Made by a program: the position numbers and the translations under genes. The notes under the pieces were generated by a model, which saw only the letters and a list, made by a program, of their open reading frames with translations, did not search any database and was not told the origin of the DNA. DNA of 7,993 nucleotides from Candidatus Zixiibacteriota bacterium. Its GTDB lineage: Bacteria > Zixibacteria > MSB-5A5 > GN15 > FEB-12. The stretch spans positions 1 through 7,993 of the forward strand of contig QNAG01000120.1 of the NCBI GenBank assembly GCA_003641415.1. The letters are read 5' to 3'. Positions 1 to 5,316 of this stretch are shown piece by piece; position 1 is the stretch's first letter, and each line of letters starts with the position of its first letter.

Positions 1-1512
1 ATGTCGAGGGCAGAACGATTGCGGTATGCAGCCGAAGAGCTTGGGCCGACATTCGTGAAACTGGCCCAGGTTCTCAGTATGCGTCCAGACCTCGTTCCAA
101 TGGATATTGCTACAGAGTTGCAGAAACTTCAGGATGAGGTCAGCCCCTTCTCCTATGAAGAGGTAAGGGCTATCATTAGCAAGGAATTGAAGTGTGAGCC
201 TGAGACAGCATTTTCACATATTGACGAAACACCACTGGCTGCAGCTTCCATAGCCCAGGTTCATCGTGCAAAGCTTAAAGATGGTACTGATGTTGTTATT
301 AAGGTGCAACGTCCCGGCATACATAACATTATCGATGTAGATTTGGAAATCCTTTCGGATATTGCAGTGATTATTAAAACTCATTCTACTTATAATATTT
401 TTTCGGATCCGGAAGCAGTAATTGTCGAGTTTGATCGCTCAATCCATCGTGAGCTGAATTTCCTTTCAGAAGGAAATAACATTCGACGATTCGGGCGAAT
501 GTTTGCTGATGATCCTACTGTGATAATCCCAAAATTCTACTCTGAGCTAAGTTCATCCCATGTGCTGGTTATGGATTTTGTGGATGGCATTAAAGCCTCC
601 TGTCTGGATGAACTTGAAAAAAAGGGGTTGGACAGTAAAGTGATTGCTGAACGAGGTTCTCAGTTTATCCTGAAACAGATATTTCAACATGGTTTCTTTC
701 ATGCTGATCCCCATCCAGGAAATATCATGATACTTGCCGGTAATATCATCGTTCCTCTCGATTACGGGATGGTTGGCAGCTTGGACGAGTCAACCATAGA
801 AGCGCTTGGGAATCTCCTGGCCGGAATAATACATAAAGATGTTAACCGAATACTGCGTTCGTTTAATCGTCTTGGAATTACTAACGGTACGGAGGACGAG
901 AATGCTCTCCGCGCTGATCTCAATAGCTTCATTGGACAATATTACGAGGTCCCGCTCAAGGAGCTGAAAGTTAGTACTCTGCTTAAGGAAGTCTTCGAAA
1001 TCATCCGAGCACACCAAATGATACTACCCTCAAACCTGTCACTGATGTTGAAAGCCTTGGTCACGGTAGAAGGGCTGGGCAGAATGCTATACCCGGAATT
1101 TGATATGGTGTCCGAGGTGCGTCCGTATGTCAAACGGATTTTGTACAGGCGTTATGACCCGAGACGCCGTTTCAGAGACCTCCTGAATCTGTTTGATGAT
1201 TTCAGTCTCTTAGCTGAGGAATTACCGCAGGGAGTACGTGAAGCTATTCGGAGAATAAATGCGGGTGAACTGCATATCCAGTTTGAACATCATAATCTTG
1301 AAAATCTGGCCAGAGCTTTCAACCAAAGTTCAAATCGCATTTCATCTGCCGTGATTATTGCAGCCCTGATAATCGGATCATCATTGGTGATGCAGATTTC
1401 TTTAGGCCCGAGTCTCTTCGGTTTTCCGCTCGTCGGTGTTATCGGCTATCTTATAGCCTCCCTGCTGGGACTCCTGTTGCTATGGAATATCTTTCGGTCA
1501 CGGCATCACTGA
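1..1512 (+). CDS. UbiB/ABC1 (AarF) family atypical kinase, probably 5'-truncated by the window edge
   Basis: Protein-kinase-like (ABC1/ADCK/UbiB) membrane-associated protein; characterised members support ubiquinone or other isoprenoid-lipid metabolism and act as ATPases rather than ordinary kinases. Family marks in order: LGPTFVKLAQ near residues 14-23 (the KxGQ motif, here with Ala for Gly); the Ala-rich nucleotide loop AAAS at 80-83; the ATP-binding Lys in VVIKVQRPG (K101); the catalytic loop HADPHPGN at 234-241; and the metal-binding LDYGMVG (D254, DYG in place of DFG). Two hydrophobic segments close the protein, about 447-466 and 471-495, as usual in the family. The ATG is the first base of the window, and relatives generally carry some 40-60 residues before the KxGQ region, so the real start is probably upstream. 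No ribosome binding site can be assessed. It ends with TGA and is separated by 317 bases from the next gene. The family is sure; the substrate or pathway is not. Confidence 0.93.
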   Translation: MSRAERLRYAAEELGPTFVKLAQVLSMRPDLVPMDIATELQKLQDEVSPFSYEEVRAIISKELKCEPETAFSHIDETPLAAASIAQVHRAKLKDGTDVVIKVQRPGIHNIIDVDLEILSDIAVIIKTHSTYNIFSDPEAVIVEFDRSIHRELNFLSEGNNIRRFGRMFADDPTVIIPKFYSELSSSHVLVMDFVDGIKASCLDELEKKGLDSKVIAERGSQFILKQIFQHGFFHADPHPGNIMILAGNIIVPLDYGMVGSLDESTIEALGNLLAGIIHKDVNRILRSFNRLGITNGTEDENALRADLNSFIGQYYEVPLKELKVSTLLKEVFEIIRAHQMILPSNLSLMLKALVTVEGLGRMLYPEFDMVSEVRPYVKRILYRRYDPRRRFRDLLNLFDDFSLLAEELPQGVREAIRRINAGELHIQFEHHNLENLARAFNQSSNRISSAVIIAALIIGSSLVMQISLGPSLFGFPLVGVIGYLIASLLGLLLLWNIFRSRHH

Positions 1513-1621
1513 GGACAGGAAGGAACCCGAATCTTATTTTTCGCGTGGTTAATACATCGTTTGGAAGTGGGCAGTCAGGTACACAATATACGCATCAATA
1601 ATCCGGCCATGTTTTCAATAT

Positions 1622-1640
1622 CAAGCCGACAGGCGGCTTG
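1622..1640. repeat. Inverted repeat, 7-bp stem with 5-base loop
   Basis: CAAGCCG (1622-1628), loop ACAGG, CGGCTTG (1634-1640) form a perfect stem. No T-tract follows on either strand, so it is not a standard intrinsic terminator. On the minus strand it lies two bases after AGTCCTGTAG. The same 10-mer sits directly before the terminator hairpin at 3778, which suggests both belong to one repeat family. That link is inference. Confidence 0.55.
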
Positions 1641-1697
1641 GTCTACAGGACTTGACAGCCAGCCTTATTTCACCCTGAGCGGAGTCGAGGGGCGTCT

Positions 1698-1717
1698 ATC
1701 CAGGAATCCTGATTTTT
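1698..1717 (+). terminator. Weak terminator-like hairpin
   Basis: CAGG (1701-1704), loop AAT and CCTG (1708-1711) form a short stem, extendable by two A-T pairs across a bulged C, and it runs into a T5 tract at 1713-1717. It would serve the UbiB-family gene ending 186 bases upstream. The stem is short, so this is only a candidate. Confidence 0.28.
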
Positions 1718-1719
1718 GA

Positions 1720-1748
1720 TTGTGCCATTACCAACCTCAACCTATATT
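1720..1748 (+). promoter_or_regulatory. Possible sigma70-type promoter of the lipoprotein gene
   Basis: TTGTGC (1720-1725) and TATATT (1743-1748) are separated by 17 bases. The -10 box matches TATAAT at 5 of 6 positions, the -35 box at only 3 of 6. Transcription would start near 1755, giving a leader of about 75 bases. This assumes a consensus like that of model bacteria. Confidence 0.3.
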
Positions 1749-1815
1749 GTGCCCGATTTGGGTGACTCATAGAAATGATATGAACTTCGGGTTGCCCCAT
1801 TGGTAAGAAACCTGT

Positions 1816-1824
1816 AAAGGAGAT
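1816..1824 (+). promoter_or_regulatory. Strong Shine-Dalgarno site of the lipoprotein gene
   Basis: AAAGGAGAT lies with its AGGAG core (1818-1822) seven bases before the ATG at 1830. This fixes the start, which also begins a proper signal peptide. Confidence 0.85.
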
Positions 1825-1829
1825 AAACA

Positions 1830-3623
1830 ATGTTCCGAATAAATGCTGTTGTTCTGTCGGTGTTGATGTTGGCTGTTCTTGGTTTGATGTTGGGATGTGG
1901 TGACGATGATGATGTTGTAATAGGACCTGATCTTCCGGGCGTAATGTGGTCACCGCAGTCTACCGGCACCGCTGAATATCTATTCTCGGTTGAGAAAGCC
2001 GGTACCTTGTATGTGGCTGTAGCCAGTAAAGGCGACATTCTTACATCATTGGACGGAGAGCACTGGACACCCCAGAAAAGCGGCATTGATACTGACCTGT
2101 TTGGTCTTGCTGGTAATGATGAGCGATTTGTTGCTGTTGGTGACGAAGGGATGATTATTGTATCCGAGGATGGTTACAACTGGCGCATAGCGGACTCGAC
2201 TGCCACTGATAACTGGCTTTACGATGTTGCCTGGTCCGGCGCCAGGTTTGTTGCCGTAGGAAAAGAAGGGACAATAGTCACATCGGAAAATGGGCTGATT
2301 TGGGACAACATTGATTTCGAAGGATCGTTTGCCAGTCTATATCATGTCAGTTGGAACAGCGATGACAGCGCTTTTATGGCTGTCGGTATTGGAGTTATGT
2401 TAGAATCATCAGACGGACTTGTCTGGGATATATTATCAAGCACACCGGAAATTGTCATGTATGACTACCTGAGTGCTGATACTCTTCAGGTGGTGGTCGG
2501 TCAGAACGGTACTATCATGACCCTTTGTGAAACAGATACAACCTGGCAGACTCGAATCAGTGGGGTACAGGCGTATCTGTTTGGAATAGCCTGGTCGGGT
2601 GAACAATATGTTACTGTTGGCGCAAATGGAATCATTCTCTATTCCCCGGATGGCATAACCTGGACGTTTGCCAATTACACCGCAGACCCTGACCACCTGC
2701 GAGATGTTTACTGGGATGGCACAAAATTTATCGCCGTTGGGCTGACAGGAACAATTCTCACCTCAGAGGATGGCATTACCTGGACATCTCAAGCCACTGG
2801 TCCCAAGGTTACTCTTACTGATGTAGTATGGGCGGACTCTTTATTTGTTGCGGTCGGAGATAGCGGGACAATCATCAGGTCGGATGATGGTATTGTCTGG
2901 ACACAATGGGTATCCAATACAACCGATAGTCTGACAGGCATAACCGGCAATGATGAACTGTTCATAGCGGTAGGCGCCAATGGAGCGATAGTGACTTCAC
3001 CGGATGGTATTATATGGGATAGTCGAAGTTCGGGAGTTATTGAACAGCTCGAAGCGGTGGCAACATCGGGAGATCAGTTCTTCGCTGTGGGTGATATTGG
3101 TCGTATTATCAAATCTACCGACGGTATTAACTGGGAGACTGTCGAATCACCTGTCAATAACAAGCGATTAGCGGATATTACCTGTACAGGAAGCGAGTTT
3201 ATTGTAGTAGGTGACGATGGTACGATATTGACATCCTACGACAATGCTACCAACTGGGGAGAGCAAACCTCAGGGACAGGTGAAGATATCCACTCTGTGG
3301 CCTGGTCCGGGACGAAATTGGTGGCGGTTGGCAGTGGTGGTACGGTTTTATACTCCGACGGTGTCGGCAACTGGGAAGTGGTGCAACTTAACACCGGTTA
3401 CGACCTCAAATCTGTTGAAGCGGTCGATTCTCGCTGGGTAGCGGTGGGGTCTGAAATTGAAAACGAAGCTATATTCCCTCTGATTATTACTTCCGAGGAT
3501 GCTATTACATGGGAAGTTCAGGTATCGGGTAGGTTTGATGTCCCTTTGCTCAACGGCGTGATTTACAGTGGCGACACGATAGTTGTAGTGGGTGAGGGTG
3601 GCGCCATTCTTACCTCACCATAG
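1830..3623 (+). CDS. Lipoprotein made of 14 beta-propeller (Ycf48/BNR-like) blade repeats
   Basis: Predicted exported lipoprotein of 597 residues. Residues 1-22 are a hydrophobic type II signal peptide with lipobox MLGC; Cys23 would be lipidated. An Asp-rich stretch (25-28) acts as a short linker. From Trp40 to the end the protein is 14 repeats of about 40 residues with the pattern L-x-x-V-x-W-x-G-x-x-F-V-A-V-G-x-x-G-T-I-L-T-S-x-D-G-x-x-W. The SxDGxxW turn resembles an Asp-box one residue shorter than the classic form. The marker Trp recurs at 40, 79, 118, 158, 199, 239, 278, 318, 357, 396, 435, 476, 515 and 561. Repeat 5 has lost the Asp-box turn, repeat 13 has an insertion near 541-550, and repeat 14 ends at TSP with no final Trp. 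Such folds usually bind proteins or glycans. No catalytic residues are visible and the true function is unknown. A strong Shine-Dalgarno site precedes it; it is probably monocistronic, ending at a terminator near 3778-3807. Confidence 0.9.
   Translation: MFRINAVVLSVLMLAVLGLMLGCGDDDDVVIGPDLPGVMWSPQSTGTAEYLFSVEKAGTLYVAVASKGDILTSLDGEHWTPQKSGIDTDLFGLAGNDERFVAVGDEGMIIVSEDGYNWRIADSTATDNWLYDVAWSGARFVAVGKEGTIVTSENGLIWDNIDFEGSFASLYHVSWNSDDSAFMAVGIGVMLESSDGLVWDILSSTPEIVMYDYLSADTLQVVVGQNGTIMTLCETDTTWQTRISGVQAYLFGIAWSGEQYVTVGANGIILYSPDGITWTFANYTADPDHLRDVYWDGTKFIAVGLTGTILTSEDGITWTSQATGPKVTLTDVVWADSLFVAVGDSGTIIRSDDGIVWTQWVSNTTDSLTGITGNDELFIAVGANGAIVTSPDGIIWDSRSSGVIEQLEAVATSGDQFFAVGDIGRIIKSTDGINWETVESPVNNKRLADITCTGSEFIVVGDDGTILTSYDNATNWGEQTSGTGEDIHSVAWSGTKLVAVGSGGTVLYSDGVGNWEVVQLNTGYDLKSVEAVDSRWVAVGSEIENEAIFPLIITSEDAITWEVQVSGRFDVPLLNGVIYSGDTIVVVGEGGAILTSP
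1947..3620 (+). repeat. Fourteen tandem ~120-base coding repeats (propeller blades)
   Basis: The coding repeats have a period of 39-41 codons, stretched to 46 in repeat 13. Most are diverged at DNA level, but neighbouring copies still match locally: the segment at 2648-2665 and the one at 2768-2785, exactly 120 bases apart, share 17 of 18 bases. Repeats 2 and 9, seven units apart, alone share a GNDE motif (residues 95-98 and 373-376), which hints at duplication of a seven-blade block. Confidence 0.85.
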
Positions 3624-3777
3624 GTGACATAAACGCGCCAGAATATTCTTCGTTATGTTGCCCATGTTCGCTTCCCTTCTACTTTGTTAATCATTGTAAA
3701 CTATTGAATCTCGGATTTTATTATATAAGCCAATTATCCTCCTCTGCTCTATAGCTTACATGCCTTTAGTCCTGTAG

Positions 3778-3807
3778 GGCAGATTTGTCTTCAAACTTGC
3801 CATTTTT
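3778..3807 (+). terminator. Rho-independent terminator downstream of the lipoprotein gene
   Basis: GGCAGATTTG (3778-3787), loop TCTT, CAAACTTGCC (3792-3801) form a ten-position stem with one A-C mismatch and one G-T pair, followed by ATTTTT (3802-3807). It lies 154 bases after the lipoprotein stop codon. A T-tract is present only in the plus direction. Confidence 0.7.
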
Positions 3808-3829
3808 CCTCAGAAGGCGAATTCACAAT

Positions 3830-3848
3830 CCCATAGCTAAGCTATGGG
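3830..3848. repeat. Perfect palindrome, REP-like candidate
   Basis: CCCATAGCTAAGCTATGGG is a perfect inverted repeat with 9-base arms around one A. As a hairpin it gives a 7-bp stem with loop CTAAG. No T-tract follows on either strand, so it is not a simple terminator. Its place between convergent genes and its form resemble REP-type or other dispersed palindromic elements. No second copy was found in this window. Confidence 0.6.
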
Positions 3849-3926
3849 GTACCCAGGCCTTGGTAGTAACACTTTGGATTTCATACGATCTTTCTATATT
3901 TCTTGAATCTTACGGGTATCAACCCT

Positions 3927-5300
3927 TTAGCTCCAAATTTCATCTAATGTTTTTGCGGATTTTATCTTTGATAACTTGGCGTATTTGGGACCCTGAGGTT
4001 TTAAATATCGATTACTCCCTAAGCCAACTGTATTTTCAAGCTTTCTTGGATCGCCTTTCAAAAAAAGTTTGTATTTCCCTGTATTCTCAAAAGGTTCAAT
4101 CTTTGCCACTTCACCGTAGTAGGTAATTTTCGATATCGGGGCCACCTGGTATATGGCTATGTATTTAATGAATGGTATTGTCTTTGCATTCAGCCTGACT
4201 GCCCACCAAGCCTTCTGTTTCAAAAAAGCACCCTTGAAGCCGTCTTCCTTAGCCGCACAAACTAGAGTATCCCATTCTACTGAAACGACATCAGTTTCTT
4301 CCTGTTCTATATGCGCTTGCTCTTCTGAGATAATAGTTTCGAATTGATCTTCAATATTGAAATCTTTCTTACGTTTTATTCCGAACCCGCTTTTATATTT
4401 ATCATCGATATCATCAAAATGTTTCAACACTAATACAGCCAAATCATCGGCGTCAATCAATTTAATTGGAATCTTGCCTTCGGCCTGAGCTTCCTCAATT
4501 GCTGATTTTGTAAATGTGGACAGCGTCACAAAACACCCATGTTCCTCTTGTCTCAATACTCCACGCAGGGCAAGAATGTCTCTATTAGAGATTGATCCTC
4601 TCACCCTCTTCACTTGTATTCTAAGCGTGACGTCTGCAAGACCTTCCGCATTTAGAGTCCCATTTACATCAACACCTTTGTCTGCGACATATTGCGTTGT
4701 TTCAGCGGTAAATCCGATTATTTCCAACAACTCTTTTACAAACTCCTCAAACTGCTTACCATTTAACTCCAAAAGGTTATTTATAACTATATCCCTAACC
4801 CTCTGTGGCTTATCAGCCGGGGTGTATTTTTCTCCAGATATTAGACTATCCAGTTCTTCAGCATAGCGATTCAGGGAGAAGATTGTTAAGGTAGCTCCCA
4901 GAGAATATGCCAAGTTGGTTGACATGTCTTCTTTAGAAATTACATCTTTATACCAATCTACTTTGCGACGATGTTTATAGGGGCATCCTTCGGCAGGCTT
5001 GTCCTCGAAATAGTAATCGCCAACAGTGCCAACAATATACTCGCCTCTGCCAACAGGAGAGATCACTATATCGCCATTCTGCATCTCAATACCGAAGCGA
5101 TGCAATTGACCGGACTGCGCTCCCAATTGGGCGGTTGAATAATCATAACTTGCTTCTGTCAGAGCCTTTTTGATATTCTCAAGTGATCCTAGTTTTTGTA
5201 AATGAGGAACTTCATTCCAACCAACGGCTATGAACCCTCCTCGCTTGCCTTCATCAACGTATCTAGATCCCTCACCAATTCTGACTAAGTAATATGACAT
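3927..5300 (-). CDS. Mrr-type restriction endonuclease with N-terminal EVE/PUA-like domain (COG4127-like)
   Basis: Predicted cytoplasmic DNA-cleaving defence protein, 457 residues. Residues 1-155 (YLVRIGEG..., GGFIAVGWNE, NGDIVISP, EYIVGTVGDYYF) resemble the EVE/PUA-like domain that precedes Mrr nucleases and could recognise modified bases. Residues 178-297 form an Mrr-type PD-(D/E)XK domain: FEEFVKELLEIIGF with E185/E186, GVDV with D211, and QVKR with Q229 and K231, all expected catalytic positions being present. A charged linker (300-340) leads to a C-terminal domain (about 341-457) with YYGEVAKIEPF and GPKYAKL, perhaps a second beta-barrel reader. An upstream in-frame ATG at 5342 exists, but 5300 is preferred: GGAAGGA sits seven bases before it, and MSYYLVRIGEG matches how such domains begin. 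It starts 16 bases after pepF, so it is probably co-transcribed. No methyltransferase is nearby, suggesting a type IV (modification-dependent) nuclease. It is AT-richer than pepF, so probably acquired. Target specificity is unknown. Confidence 0.87.
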   Translation of the reverse strand: MSYYLVRIGEGSRYVDEGKRGGFIAVGWNEVPHLQKLGSLENIKKALTEASYDYSTAQLGAQSGQLHRFGIEMQNGDIVISPVGRGEYIVGTVGDYYFEDKPAEGCPYKHRRKVDWYKDVISKEDMSTNLAYSLGATLTIFSLNRYAEELDSLISGEKYTPADKPQRVRDIVINNLLELNGKQFEEFVKELLEIIGFTAETTQYVADKGVDVNGTLNAEGLADVTLRIQVKRVRGSISNRDILALRGVLRQEEHGCFVTLSTFTKSAIEEAQAEGKIPIKLIDADDLAVLVLKHFDDIDDKYKSGFGIKRKKDFNIEDQFETIISEEQAHIEQEETDVVSVEWDTLVCAAKEDGFKGAFLKQKAWWAVRLNAKTIPFIKYIAIYQVAPISKITYYGEVAKIEPFENTGKYKLFLKGDPRKLENTVGLGSNRYLKPQGPKYAKLSKIKSAKTLDEIWS

Positions 5301-5307
5301 ATGCGTA

Positions 5308-5314
5308 TCCTTCC
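5308..5314 (-). promoter_or_regulatory. Shine-Dalgarno site that fixes the restriction gene start
   Basis: Read on the minus strand this is GGAAGGA, seven bases before the ATG at 5300. It lies between the pepF stop codon (5317-5319) and the start, which argues against the earlier ATG at 5342 inside pepF. Confidence 0.75.
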
Positions 5315-5316
5315 AC

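Larger units (their letters stand above)
1513..1829. other. Intergenic gap with inverted repeats and a possible promoter
   Basis: I see no credible gene in these 317 bases. In order they hold a 7-bp-stem inverted repeat (1622-1640), the 10-mer CTACAGGACT next to it (1643-1652), a GC-rich motif with partial dyad symmetry (1673-1692), a small hairpin followed by Ts (1698-1717), a possible promoter (1720-1748) and the lipoprotein ribosome binding site (1816-1824). No RNA gene is recognisable. Confidence 0.6.
3624..3926. other. AT-rich gap between convergent genes
   Basis: No gene is supported in these 303 bases. The first part (3624-3760) is AT-rich and holds only a 10-base palindrome AGAATATTCT (3640-3649). 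The second part holds the terminator hairpin (3778-3807) and a strong palindrome (3830-3848). Downstream of the restriction gene, on the minus strand, I find only a 4-bp hairpin (3914-3925) with no T-run, so the end of the minus-strand transcript is not evident. Confidence 0.6.

Noticed and set aside
1830..3623. Repeats as a CRISPR or mobile repeat array
   Set aside because: The period of about 120 bases lies in one open frame and encodes propeller blades, so protein repetition explains it.
3694..3729. AT-rich promoter-like boxes (TTGTAA, TTGAAT, TATAAG) before the terminator, possibly a small RNA
   Set aside because: Spacings are 9, 14 or 19 bases depending on pairing, none is convincing, and AT-rich DNA yields such boxes by chance.
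3785..4126. Plus-strand frame of 113 codons covering the terminator and palindrome
   Set aside because: It runs through the terminator hairpin and opposite the C-terminus of the restriction gene, with no ribosome binding site or domain.
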